Assembly (NCBI RefSeq): GCF_003096675.1
Contig: NZ_QEKW01000010.1
Location: forward strand, 1 to 64,000
DNA from: Actinomycetospora cinnamomea
Lineage (GTDB): Bacteria > Actinomycetota > Actinomycetes > Mycobacteriales > Pseudonocardiaceae
Direction of reading: 5' to 3'
DNA: 64,000 nucleotides
How positions within the stretch are numbered: the first letter of the stretch is position 1; each line of letters starts with the position of its first letter. This document shows positions 9,004 through 16,783 of this stretch, piece by piece. A model generated the notes under the pieces. It had not been told where the DNA came from and did no database searches. It saw only the letters and a list, made by a program, of their open reading frames with translations. The position numbers were made by a program, and so were the translations under genes.

Positions 9004-9240
9004 TCACGCTGTCGATTGAGGCACGTACAGCTTGGTCATGGCGCAGTCGGTCCCGTGAATCCAAGCTGCGGGCGCGCCGGTTGCATCGACGACGATACGG
9101 CAGTCGAGCAACGCCCCAGGGAACGAAAAGACTGCAAAGCTCGGGCTTCCCCTCGGCCACCAGTGAGTACGTCCTTGGCAGGCCGAGCGCCGCTGGTGTC
9201 CAGCCCTCGGACGCTTCAACAAGCTCACAGATTTAATCAT
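9004..9240 (-). CDS. Possible small hypothetical protein
   Basis: A minus-strand frame of 78 residues ends in CRIVVDATGAPAAWIHGTDC and AMTKLYVPQ, which looks more protein-like than its neighbours, but its first 40 residues do not. An overlapping minus frame carries ELVEASEGWTPAALGLPRTY, which would fit as an N-terminal half after a frameshift. It may be a decayed gene. I do not recognise a family. Confidence 0.2.
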   Translation of the reverse strand: MIKSVSLLKRPRAGHQRRSACQGRTHWWPRGSPSFAVFSFPGALLDCRIVVDATGAPAAWIHGTDCAMTKLYVPQSTA

Positions 9241-9727
9241 TCGATCGAGCCCTACGCCGCGATGACAAAGCCCTGGCCGGTGCGGCCGGTACCGCCAGGG
9301 CCTTGGTCGCGGCCAAGCAGTGCCAGGCAGGGGCCAGCGGCGTGGCCCACCGAGACCACGTGGCCGCAGACGGCACGCTACGGGTCGCGGTGAGACCTGC
9401 CCGACACTCACGAGCGGTGGGCCCTCGACGTGTAGCCAGGCGCACGGGTCCCGCTACTGCGCCCTCGCACGCAACTGGGCGCGAACCAGGTGTCGATGCG
9501 CGGGTGCCGCATTAGGACCGGTAGAACGCTGGCGTGCCTCAGAGACCCCATGGCCCCGTGGGCCGCCTCGACGGGGACGAAGCGGACCGTCGTTCACGGC
9601 AGTGGGAGCTGTCTCCCGAGGTGGCGGTGGGTGGACCTGGGCCGCCACGACGGCGACTTCGGCGCCCACTCGCTCCGCCGCGGCCTGACTGGTCGGTGCC
9701 GCGCGCAACGCGGTCGCTTGCGCGGCG
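9241..9727. other. Region without a supportable gene
   Basis: Frames here are open only because of high GC; none shows convincing coding bias, a ribosome-binding site or a recognisable motif on either strand. It is probably decayed sequence between the HGG-motif gene and the small membrane protein. Confidence 0.5.
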
Positions 9728-9856
9728 TCACTTCAGCACTATCAGCAACGCGGTCACAGCCACGGCGACCGGCATTAGCAGCACGAGCAGGCCGAGCAGA
9801 CGTGCGTACAGCTTGGTGTCGGCCAGCAGCCTCACCACCAGGTCCGTCCAGGACAC
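9728..9856 (-). CDS. 42-residue single-pass membrane protein
   Basis: The GTG at 9856 opens SWTDLVVRLLADTKLYARLL, followed by a hydrophobic stretch LLVLLMPVAVAVTALLIVL and a terminal Lys. GAGGGGG lies 5-6 bases upstream. The predicted product is a short amphipathic helix followed by one transmembrane helix. An in-frame ATG at 9907 would extend it to 59 residues without a good ribosome-binding site. It is divergent from the HTH gene at 10098. Small proteins of this kind could act as membrane toxins, anchors or regulators, but no function can be claimed. Confidence 0.5.
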   Translation of the reverse strand: MSWTDLVVRLLADTKLYARLLGLLVLLMPVAVAVTALLIVLK

Positions 9857-10097
9857 GAGAACCCCCTCTGCGGTAGATGGCCGCCCAGCGCGGCCCTCGG
9901 TGCCCATCGTTCAATCGTCGACGGCTGAGATCGAGGAAGTGAGCCAAAGGGAGCCGGAGCGATCCGTTGTGAGCCGCAGCGAGCTGAACTGAGTCGGACA
10001 TCCTTCCCGTGGTTGCGACGCCTCCGCCCGGCACCGCTGGGCCATACCAAGTCCATGACAGCTCAGCAGAGAGACCTCAATAACATTAGGGCAGGCG

Positions 10098-10894
10098 GTG
10101 ACTATTGAACGATCGCTTTGGGTGCAGAAACTGCAAGAGTTGCAGGCTGTCTCTGGCAAATCATTCGCCCACCTTGCTCGTGAGGCAGAGAAAAAGAAAA
10201 TCGCGGGACTGTCGAAAGCTACCGTGCAGCGAACCATCAGCAACGGGACGCTGCCGCGTTGGAAGGAGGCGTTCCTAGGTCTCGTAAAACTCCTCGAAGT
10301 CGAGGACAAGGAGATTGACGCGTTTTGGGAACACGTTCGGAAACAGGAGAACCTTCGCAGGAGGCACCAGGCCCAAGCTGTTGACGATTCGCAGTCCCTC
10401 CTGGAGGATACCGACCCTCTGATGGAGCCCGGAGAAGAAGACTGCGTGTACGTGTTCGAGGGCGACGACACGGGCGACGAGGTCCCGGTGCCAGCTCGCC
10501 CCGAGGCTCAGGCCATCGGCATTGAGTACGAGGACGACTGGCCCTACGGAGCCGACGACACCGAAATTCAGGAGAGGATGATCGCCTGGGCCCGGGCCCA
10601 CCGGCTGCGTCTCGAGAAAGACCGAGTTTGTGTCAAGTGGCTACAGACAGGCCGGTGCCCGCACAGTGCGCATCTAAAGCGGGAATGGACCGACCACGTC
10701 ACTGGCTGGACGCGACGCGGTGGCCGACGGTCCTTGTTTCGCAGCCGTATGGCGTTGACGGAGGGGCGCTCGCCGAGCTACTCGACATCGAGGGCACTGG
10801 TCTCCGGGTCCTCATCGACGGCACCGGCTGGTATGGACACGGAACTACTTTCATCACGATCTGGCGCGACAACCCGCAGCGGCAGATGCAGTAG
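10098..10894 (+). pseudogene. HTH plus CCCH-like protein split by a frameshift
   Basis: From 10098 the frame encodes an N-terminal helix-turn-helix region (KLQELQAVSGKSFAHLAREA, then GLSKATVQRTISNGTLPRWK). An acidic linker follows, and then a Cys/His-rich segment, VCVKWLQTGRCPHSAHLKRE. Around base 10720-10727 the sensible frame shifts by one: after DHVTGW the continuation is in another frame (PTVLVSQPYGVDGGALAELL, then GLRVLIDGTGWYGHGTTF) and stops at 10894. Reading on in the original frame gives only low-complexity sequence to 11264. A one-base deletion restores a protein of about 265 residues. Pseudogene, sequencing error and programmed -1 frameshifting remain possible. Confidence 0.6.
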
Positions 10895-10950
10895 AACGGG
10901 CCCCTTGGGCCCCCGTGGCGATCCGCCGAGCCCCGGCCCCGTCCCCCGAC

Positions 10951-11090
10951 CGGCGGCTCATGCAGGCCCGCAGCAACCTGATCTGCGCCCGGGAGAACGC
11001 TCGCCAGATTCTGTGGCAGCAGGCGCGCCGCGAAGTCGCTGGGCAGCTGCTTGGCCTACCGGTCGACCAGTACCCACCGCGACCTTGTAT
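10951..11090 (+). pseudogene. 3' fragment of the HGG-motif gene
   Basis: The sequence encodes MQARSNLICARENARQILWQ, then QARREVAGQLLGLPVDQ, closely matching residues about 50-95 of the intact protein but lacking a four-residue piece (the HELDL region). No start, HGG motif or proper end is present. It directly follows the frameshifted HTH gene. Confidence 0.6.
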
Positions 11091-11094
11091 GGGC

Positions 11095-11457
11095 TCATCG
11101 CTCCTCCCGCTGGTCCAGCAGGTCGTGCACTTCTTCGACGAGTTCGTCCTGAAGCATTCCGTCGTCCTCGGCACCGGCCGCTTGGAACACGGCGGCCCAG
11201 GCGCCACCTTCGGCGATTTCTTCGGCGATCAGGGCCAAGCGCTCGCGGACCGCGGTGTCGATGACGTCGGTGTGCTGTGCGATCAGCTCGAGGCGGGTGG
11301 CGGCCGGCTGGCCGGGCTCGTATCCGTCGTCACCGTTGCGGATGTGGAGATGGCCAGCTCTCCGGTCTCCTCTGGGGTCGGCGAGGTCGTCAATCGCCCG
11401 GACCTGCTCGGCCAGGGAGGCCACAGGCCGAGCCAGATGCTCTTCTTCGTCGATCAC
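11095..11457 (-). CDS. Hypothetical acidic protein
   Basis: This 120-residue protein begins at GTG 11457 with AAGGAGC about 7 bases upstream. It is rich in Glu/Asp and predicted helical (LELIAQHTDVIDTAVRERLA, then LALIAEEIAEGG). It has no signal peptide or membrane segment, and I recognise no domain. It is the last gene of the minus-strand set that includes the replication protein and lies beyond the heptamer-repeat region. It reads like a genuine element accessory gene. Confidence 0.55.
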   Translation of the reverse strand: MIDEEEHLARPVASLAEQVRAIDDLADPRGDRRAGHLHIRNGDDGYEPGQPAATRLELIAQHTDVIDTAVRERLALIAEEIAEGGAWAAVFQAAGAEDDGMLQDELVEEVHDLLDQREER

Positions 11458-11489
11458 TGCTCGGGCTCCTTCTTGATTGGGCGTCCATC

Positions 11490-11697
11490 AGCCGAACACC
11501 TGCCTGGGGCGTGGCAAACCGGCCCCAGCGGTCGCCGAGCACCTTCGGCTGTGGCGGATCGGGGACGCCGTGAACGGCGTCGGTACGGAGGTCCTCCAGG
11601 CCCGCGGAGGCGGCTGCGGCCTGGAACTCGGGACCCGAAGGGTGCGGGCGGCACCGAGGCGAGGGAGTGGATCGAGCTCGGCGAGGGCCCTGGCCAT
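11490..11697 (-). pseudogene. Small decayed gene upstream of 11457
   Basis: On the minus strand MARALAELDPLPRLGAA begins at 11697 with strong third-position GC. The next coding-like piece, EFQAAAASAGLEDLRTDAVH followed by PKVLGDRWGRFATPQAG, is in a different frame. The change lies near 11640-11650. Together they suggest one protein of about 65 residues broken by an indel. No family is recognised. Confidence 0.35.
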
Positions 11698-11733
11698 CTC
11701 GTCTCCGCAGCGGCTCCTGGCCTGCGAGGAGGC

Positions 11734-11947
11734 GTCGGACCTGTCGGACGTGTCGGACGCGCGTCCGACACCCTCCCTCGTGCTCCGACCCGGAAATGCT
11801 CACCGAGCGCGCACGACGAGGGCTGTAGCTACACGGAGAGTGAGAGGGAGGGTGTTTCTCGACTCGCGCGGTGGGTTGGTGGGCGGGGGAGAGCGTCGGA
11901 CGCTTTCGTCCGACAGGCGTCCGACACTGACGTGCAGGTCGTCGGAC
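11734..11947. repeat. Cluster of eight GTC(G/C)GAC heptamers; candidate origin or operator
   Basis: GTCGGAC occurs at 11734, 11743 and 11752 (exact 9-bp spacing), then at 11895 and 11941. Its complement GTCCGAC is at 11763, 11908 and 11919. Bases 11750-11771 form a perfect 22-bp palindrome, and its 11-base arm recurs at 11918-11928. A further inverted pair spans 11895-11914 with a 6-base spacer. The cluster ends right at the stop codon of the replication protein. Repeats of this kind beside a replication gene suggest iterons or binding sites of the replication protein or its repressor. Confidence 0.6.
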
Positions 11948-11948
11948 A

Positions 11949-14534
11949 TCACGCCCCCTCGGGGCGGACTGCCCCGGGCACGTACCCGTCGTCGCCCTTC
12001 GGGTCGATGAACCCGCGCTCGATCGCCCGTTCGATGGCCACCTCGGTCAGCTCGCTCCCGTACTCGGCCCGGTACCGGGACGAGGTGGCCCTGTCGAGGT
12101 CCCGCCTCCTGCAGCCGCCGTGCTTCCAAACCCGCCGAGCGACTGTGACCGTGGCCGCGGCCTCAATCTTGGCCAGCCGGGCGTCTCGGGCGCTGATCTC
12201 GTCCTCGCGGATCAGGCGTTGCTCGACGACCTTGCGGTGGGCGTGCCGGGCGTGCTCCTGGGCCGCCGCGTGTTTCACCTCGGCGAGCACGGTCTCCCGG
12301 ACCTGGCACGAGCTTTCCCAGACCTGCCGGGCGAGGCCCCAGTCCTCCTCGGTGACGTGGGCGCGGCCGTCCAGCAGGGCCAGTAGCGCGGACACCTTGA
12401 CCAGGTGCAGGGGTTGGTGGGCGTTGAGGTCGGCGCGGACCAGCTCGCCGGTGTTCACCGCGCGGTCCTCGGCCCGCAGCCGCGCTCGGATCGTGTCGTC
12501 CATCGTGATCGTCTGGGAGCACGGCGGGAGCATCGAGGTGATCAAGCCCGGGAACTCCACCACGTCCTTGGGGATGGTTGGGTCCGAGGTTGACGCGAAC
12601 AGGAACCGCTGGGGTGTCCCACCGGCCGCATCGTCGAACAACGGCCCAGCTTTGGTGGGCTGGAGCCCGACGACGAGCCCGAGGCTGTACCTGCCCGCGG
12701 GGATGATTCGGGTGGTTTCCTCGCTGGCATTGGCCTGCCCGATCGTCTCCGCGACCCAGGCGGAGCGAAGTGTGGGCATCAGCGTGGACCCGGACCGCTC
12801 CGCGAGCCGGAACATCTGCTCGCCCTCATCGACGTGGGCGAAGACGTTGAATCGAACCTGGCCGCGGCGCTTGACCAGCTTCGGGGAGCCGTCCTCGTTT
12901 GTCGCGGTCGGATGCCTCTCGGCCGTCATGCCCATGTACAGCTCCGGCAGGCCCTCCCCGGAGCCGAGTGGAATACCGTCGCGGTAGCCATCGCCGCGCA
13001 GCCCGTGAATCTCGACCGGAGCCTCGATGAGGTCGCGGGCGATGGCGATCCCGCTGGTTTTCCCGGCGCCGGACGGCCCGACCGCGCACACCATCATGTT
13101 CAGGCTCGCCGGGCCGAGACCAGTGTCGACCCGAGTCTCGTGGTGCTGCAGCGAGGCCAGGCGGGCGAGGACGGACAGCAGGACCACCTCGGCGCTGCGG
13201 TTGCGGGCATGGGCCGCCTGCCGAATGTTGGCCAGGACCGGTCGGGCGCTCCAGAACGACTCGTCCAGGCCCCGCGGCACGGCAGCGCCGCTCTCTCCTC
13301 GCCCGGCCGTCTCCACCACGCTCGCGCCCTCGCCGTCGTCGCTGCCCGGGTCGGCCCCAGATGGTGGCGTCGCGGCGACGCCGCCCCCGGCTTGCGCGAT
13401 CTCCGGCCGCGTCCGCGACGGACTCGTGCCGGTCCACACGCCGGCGAACAACTCGGCGGGGCTGGGTTTGCCGTCATGGCGCTGGAGGCGCGCGATGCAG
13501 GCGTCGCGGGCCACCTCGAGCGCCTGGGCCACCGCCCACTGCACGATCCCGGCGTGTTCGGCGCGGGCGCCCGCGGCATCGAGAACCCGGCGGCTGCCGC
13601 CTGCACCGTCGGCCATCGCCGCCACGAACACCTCGGCGAGCGCGGCGAAGGCGTCCGCGGCCGGGTAGGCGTCGGCCAGGGCCTCCCGCGCCGCCCAGCA
13701 GCACGCGGTGACGGCCGCCGTGTGCCGGGAGCCCCCAGCGGCGACCTCCCGCTGGAAGCCTCGCACTACGGCCGCAAATCCACCCGGGCTGCGGGCCGGG
13801 GTGGTGTGCTCGGCGCAGAACGCGGCCACCGCGGCGGCGCTGGACGCCTCGGCCGTCTCGCCCGCGTCGGGCAACACCGCGGCGACCGCCGCGGGCAGCT
13901 CGGGGATGGGCCCGGTGCGTTGCCAGCGGTACCAGCCGTCCGGGTCGGGATGCCGACCCGCGACCATAATCACGCCGTTGCCGGCGCGGACGTCGCAGCC
14001 GGGCAGGGCCCCGGCCGAGAGCCCGAAGCGGCGTCCCGGGGGCGCGGTGAAGACGTAATGGCCCCGTCCCGGCACGCTGCGCCGCGTCGACTGGAACGGC
14101 GCCGCCAGACTGCCGAGCACCGCCACCGCCAGCGCCGGGGCGCCTTCTGCGAAGGCCTTCGGGTTGTCCACGTCGATGACGACGAGATCCCTGGCCCCGG
14201 TGAGCAGCGCCGCCCCGTGGTCGGTGCCGGCGAACCACTCGGCGAGCTGGTGCGGGTCGCCGGATGCCTTGGCCGGGTAGCCCGCGCCCACCACGCTGCC
14301 GGGATTCTTCGTCCCTGCCCGGACCGGCAGGACCTTGTGGCCCGCGGCCGCTAGCGCGAGGGCAATACCCAGGGTGCCGATGTCGGCGTTAGCGACCTCG
14401 TCCGGAATGGCTACCGGGCCATCCCTTCTGAGGCTGCTCAAGCTCGAACCCTCGGGCGGTCGTGGTGCCCACAGACCAACTCCACGCGCGTCGGGGCTGC
14501 CCCCGCCCTCGCCCCGCGCTGTCGCTCGTCCCAT
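11949..14534 (-). CDS. Primase-polymerase/ATPase replication protein
   Basis: This large protein (up to 861 residues) probably starts replication of the excised element. Residues about 48-230 form a bifunctional primase-polymerase domain: LALAAAGHKVLPVRAGTKNP, the metal-binding acidic motif VVIDVDNP (about 118-125), then RGHYVF and GNGVIMVAGRHPDPDGWYRW. After a helical linker, residues about 425-750 form a P-loop ATPase with Walker A VGPSGAGKTSG (about 485-495) and HVDEGEQMF, resembling helicase-like domains of plasmid and phage primases. The C-terminus has a winged-helix-like tail. The start is uncertain: the first 45 residues before NADIGTLGIAL are low-complexity and a downstream TTG is possible. 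The gene ends at the heptamer cluster, which may be its origin. Confidence 0.8.
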   Translation of the reverse strand: MGRATARGEGGGSPDARGVGLWAPRPPEGSSLSSLRRDGPVAIPDEVANADIGTLGIALALAAAGHKVLPVRAGTKNPGSVVGAGYPAKASGDPHQLAEWFAGTDHGAALLTGARDLVVIDVDNPKAFAEGAPALAVAVLGSLAAPFQSTRRSVPGRGHYVFTAPPGRRFGLSAGALPGCDVRAGNGVIMVAGRHPDPDGWYRWQRTGPIPELPAAVAAVLPDAGETAEASSAAAVAAFCAEHTTPARSPGGFAAVVRGFQREVAAGGSRHTAAVTACCWAAREALADAYPAADAFAALAEVFVAAMADGAGGSRRVLDAAGARAEHAGIVQWAVAQALEVARDACIARLQRHDGKPSPAELFAGVWTGTSPSRTRPEIAQAGGGVAATPPSGADPGSDDGEGASVVETAGRGESGAAVPRGLDESFWSARPVLANIRQAAHARNRSAEVVLLSVLARLASLQHHETRVDTGLGPASLNMMVCAVGPSGAGKTSGIAIARDLIEAPVEIHGLRGDGYRDGIPLGSGEGLPELYMGMTAERHPTATNEDGSPKLVKRRGQVRFNVFAHVDEGEQMFRLAERSGSTLMPTLRSAWVAETIGQANASEETTRIIPAGRYSLGLVVGLQPTKAGPLFDDAAGGTPQRFLFASTSDPTIPKDVVEFPGLITSMLPPCSQTITMDDTIRARLRAEDRAVNTGELVRADLNAHQPLHLVKVSALLALLDGRAHVTEEDWGLARQVWESSCQVRETVLAEVKHAAAQEHARHAHRKVVEQRLIREDEISARDARLAKIEAAATVTVARRVWKHGGCRRRDLDRATSSRYRAEYGSELTEVAIERAIERGFIDPKGDDGYVPGAVRPEGA

Positions 14535-14697
14535 AAGTGGCCCCGTGCGTGTAGGTTCGATGCGGCCGGTCCGGGGTCAGCGACGTGGCCGCCTCTAGGT
14601 GATGGCTGTGAAAGTGTCCGGCTGGCCGGCGGTCGGGGCCGCGCGCCCTGCCCCCGCGCTCGCACCGGGGCGCCGCGAAGGCCTGGGCTAAGTCGTG

Positions 14698-15066
14698 CTA
14701 CTTGCGGTGCAGTTCGTTTCGGCGCGCCTGCTGGACCGCGTCGCCGATGATGTCTTGCACCTCGCCGCAATTTCTGCGGACCATCTCGAGCCGGGCGCCC
14801 GTCTCCTCGCAGAAGTCGCCCAGCTGCGCCAGGCTGAGGCCCAGGAGGACCGGGAAGTGGTCCTGGGCGAACACGAGCAGCTCGTCCGACTTCTTGTCGA
14901 GGTCGACGCCACGGTCGGCGATGCCGAGCAGGACGGGCTGCTGCTCCCCGGTGGCCTCGAGCTGCATCGACTTTGGCGGGAGCGCGGGGTTGCTCACGGG
15001 CTGCGAGCGCAGCGTGGCGATGACCTCGGCACCAATGGTGGCCACGGTGTCGAGGCGGGCAGTCAC
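14698..15066 (-). CDS. Hypothetical element protein
   Basis: This 122-residue protein starts at GTG 15066, 24 bases after the stop of the 66-residue gene upstream, so the two are probably co-transcribed. It is mostly helical (VDLDKKSDELLVFAQDHFPV, then LSLAQLGDFCEETGARLEMV) and has neither a membrane segment nor a recognisable domain. Coding bias is strong. Its position between the small-gene chain and the replication protein suggests an accessory replication or maintenance role, which is inference only. Confidence 0.65.
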   Translation of the reverse strand: MTARLDTVATIGAEVIATLRSQPVSNPALPPKSMQLEATGEQQPVLLGIADRGVDLDKKSDELLVFAQDHFPVLLGLSLAQLGDFCEETGARLEMVRRNCGEVQDIIGDAVQQARRNELHRK

Positions 15067-15090
15067 CGCGCCGATGACAGTGTCGATCGC

Positions 15091-15291
15091 CTACTGGTCG
15101 AGCTCCTCCGGCACGTGCCGGGCGTGGTCGATGAGAAAGGCGCGCAGGTTGTCGGCCTCTTTGGCGACCCGCTCGGCCCGCTGGATGACGTCGACGGCGT
15201 CGCCTCGGGCGTAGGCCGGACCGGCGTCCTCGGCGGTCTGCGGATACCATTCTTTGGGGGTTTCGGGGACGTCGTAGGTTCGCATGGACAT
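15091..15291 (-). CDS. Hypothetical small acidic protein
   Basis: This 66-residue protein begins MSMRTYDVPETPKEWYPQTA and continues as a helix to PEELDQ. GAGGAG lies about 7 bases before ATG 15291, a clear ribosome-binding site. An adjacent in-frame ATG two codons later is an alternative start. No family recognised. Confidence 0.65.
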   Translation of the reverse strand: MSMRTYDVPETPKEWYPQTAEDAGPAYARGDAVDVIQRAERVAKEADNLRAFLIDHARHVPEELDQ

Positions 15292-15561
15292 GGGTATCTC
15301 CTCGAGAGTTGAATTCGTTGCGGGGCGCGCCCCGCCGACGGCTCGAACCTCGGTGCCTGCCTGCCTGCTGGGCGGGTGGGGCTGAGGTGGATCAGTCCGG
15401 GGCTTGTCGTTTGAGATCCCGGCGCCGGCGCTCTCCTGGCCTTCTTCGGCTCGGGCTCCGCGGGCTCGGACTCCGGCGGCTAGTAGGTGACCTAGCCGAC
15501 CATCGGGGCTTTTCTTGCCCTCTTGGGGGCCGTCCTTGACGTATCTGATGCGGATGGTCGG

Positions 15562-15864
15562 TCAGCTCATGCGCCGATACCGCTCCTCGTCGCGGGCGTC
15601 CTCGATACGGTTATACAAGATCCGGTACGCATCGGCGGCGGCGACCATGAGCTCGTTGAGCTTGTGCTCGTGAACCGGTTCTTCGAGGAAATCGGTTGAG
15701 CCGAGGGCGCGGGCCAGCGCGGCACCGAATCTGGGGTAGTCGTCGCCGTCCCACCTGTATCTGCAGTAGAGCTCGGCCAGGCCGTCCGTCAACCCCACCA
15801 CTTCCTTGGCGACGTCACGGGCCTCCTGTTCGATCTGCTCGTCGGTCTTGTCGGGGCTGATCAT
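15562..15864 (-). CDS. Hypothetical small protein, coupled to upstream gene
   Basis: The 100-residue product starts MISPDKTDEQIEQEARDVAK and is helical throughout, with LYCRYRWDGDDYPRFGAALA in the middle. The start at 15864 overlaps the stop of the preceding gene as ATGA, and GAAAGGA lies about 6-8 bases upstream. Long in-frame extensions upstream are shadows of the neighbouring gene. No domain is recognised. It is the last member of the tightly overlapped chain. Confidence 0.7.
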   Translation of the reverse strand: MISPDKTDEQIEQEARDVAKEVVGLTDGLAELYCRYRWDGDDYPRFGAALARALGSTDFLEEPVHEHKLNELMVAAADAYRILYNRIEDARDEERYRRMS

Positions 15865-16259
15865 TGGCCTTTCCTTTCGCTCGCATGTTTCATCGCGCGC
15901 ATTTCCTTCTTCTGGCGGTGCAGGGTTGGCGTCGTACTTCTGCCGCGCTGCATCCCGGGCCCCGCGCGTATGGGGCGGTCGCACGCGACGTCCCGGCCGG
16001 TGGGCGTGGCCCGCAGTAGGACCGCGAGCCGGTCGCGCTGCTCCCGGGTCAGGGGCGGGGCGGCGGCCACGACTCGGCGGATGCGCTCTTCGAGTCGGGC
16101 CGCGACGTGGTGGGAACACCGCTCGCACGAGGGTTCGCGATCGGCGTGATTGCGGCGGGAGGGCCCGCGGGAAGAGGCGGGATCGTGTTGCCGCCCCTCC
16201 GAGTCCGCGACCTTTCGGGCCGTAGGCGTCGTCGGCGGCATCGGCGCGCCCGCTTTCAT
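15861..16259 (-). CDS. Small element protein, paralog of the next upstream gene
   Basis: This 132-residue protein overlaps both neighbours by ATGA at each end. Its middle, RIRRVVAAAPPLTREQRDRL followed by AVLLR, is nearly the same as in the 82-residue protein encoded just upstream, and the DNA of the two is alike over about 75 bases. A short CERCSHH motif precedes this shared helix. The rest is basic and low-complexity. The pair looks like a local duplication. The motif APPLTxEQRDRLAxLLR is one I associate with small proteins of actinobacterial integrative elements. Function unknown. Confidence 0.6.
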   Translation of the reverse strand: MKAGAPMPPTTPTARKVADSEGRQHDPASSRGPSRRNHADREPSCERCSHHVAARLEERIRRVVAAAPPLTREQRDRLAVLLRATPTGRDVACDRPIRAGPGMQRGRSTTPTLHRQKKEMRAMKHASERKGQ

Positions 16260-16504
16260 GGTGAAACCTCGACGTCGAGCGCGGCCAGGCGGCGGAGCAG
16301 AGCGGGTTCCGGGCGAGGTTGTGCCCTTTCCCGGTCGTGGGGCTTCCCGTGCGCTTCGTTGGCAGACCGAAGTAGGACCGCGAGCCGGTCGCGCTGCTCC
16401 GGGGTCAAGGGCGGGGCCTCGTCGACGACCCGCCGGATGTAGTCCTCGACCTGTTCCGGACCCCGAGGTTGCCGCGGGGTCGGGGACGCCGTCACCCGTG
16501 CCAT
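16256..16504 (-). CDS. Small element protein (82 residues)
   Basis: It starts at 16504, sharing one base with the excisionase-like gene's stop (TGATG), and ends in an ATGA overlap with the following gene. The central helix YIRRVVDEAPPLTPEQRDRL matches its downstream paralog. There is no membrane segment or known domain. Overlaps on both sides imply translational coupling within one operon read from the divergent promoter region near 16,740. Confidence 0.65.
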   Translation of the reverse strand: MARVTASPTPRQPRGPEQVEDYIRRVVDEAPPLTPEQRDRLAVLLRSANEAHGKPHDRERAQPRPEPALLRRLAALDVEVSP

Positions 16505-16716
16505 CACGCACCGCTGCGGCTGCGCAGCCAGGCGTCGACATCCTGCGGGCGGTAGCGAACGGCGCGTGCGCCCACCCGCACGGCGCGCGGCCCACTCCCG
16601 CGACTCCGTAGACGCCGGACCGTGTCCAGACTGACCGCGAGTCGACGCGCCACCTCCCGCTCGGTCAGGAGCGGGAATTCTGCCTGTGTCGCGCTTCTCG
16701 CCGACAGGATTGCCAC
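16504..16716 (-). CDS. Excisionase-like HTH protein
   Basis: This 70-residue protein carries a MerR/HTH_17-type DNA-binding domain: LLTEREVARRLAVSLDTVRR, then SRGSGPRAVRVGARAVRYRP and DVDAWLRSRS. That layout is standard for Xis and recombination directionality factors of actinobacterial elements. The start is taken at GTG 16716; the frame is open to an ATG at 16845, but that extension would run through the divergent promoter region. It heads the operon of overlapping small genes and lies two genes from the serine integrase, as expected for a directionality factor. A role as regulator of the operon is also possible. Confidence 0.75.
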   Translation of the reverse strand: MAILSARSATQAEFPLLTEREVARRLAVSLDTVRRLRSRGSGPRAVRVGARAVRYRPQDVDAWLRSRSGA

Positions 16717-16737
16717 AGCAGCAGCATGCACGGCGTG

Positions 16738-16783
16738 GCTTGCCTCTGCAAGCGGGGGGGCTATACTTGCTTGTGTGGCAAGT
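16738..16783 (+). promoter_or_regulatory. Divergent promoter with two TTGC/GCAA inverted repeats
   Basis: The region holds GCTTGC-CTCT-GCAAGC (16738-16753) and ACTTGC-TTGTGTG-GCAAGT (16765-16783), two inverted repeats with the same half-site but different spacers. A promoter for the regulator to the right fits exactly between them: -35 TTGCCT (16740-16745), 16 bases, -10 TATACT (16762-16767), then seven bases to GTG 16775. The half-sites overlap both boxes, so binding would block the promoter, as in autorepression by the HTH protein encoded downstream. Confidence 0.65.

Noticed and set aside
10098-11264. A 388-residue single-frame HTH protein
   Set aside because: After about 10720 this frame becomes low-complexity and overlaps the HGG-gene relic; the good coding sequence continues in another frame.
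14695-15312. Plus-strand frame of 205 codons
   Set aside because: It is a shadow of two minus-strand genes that have good ribosome-binding sites and overlaps.
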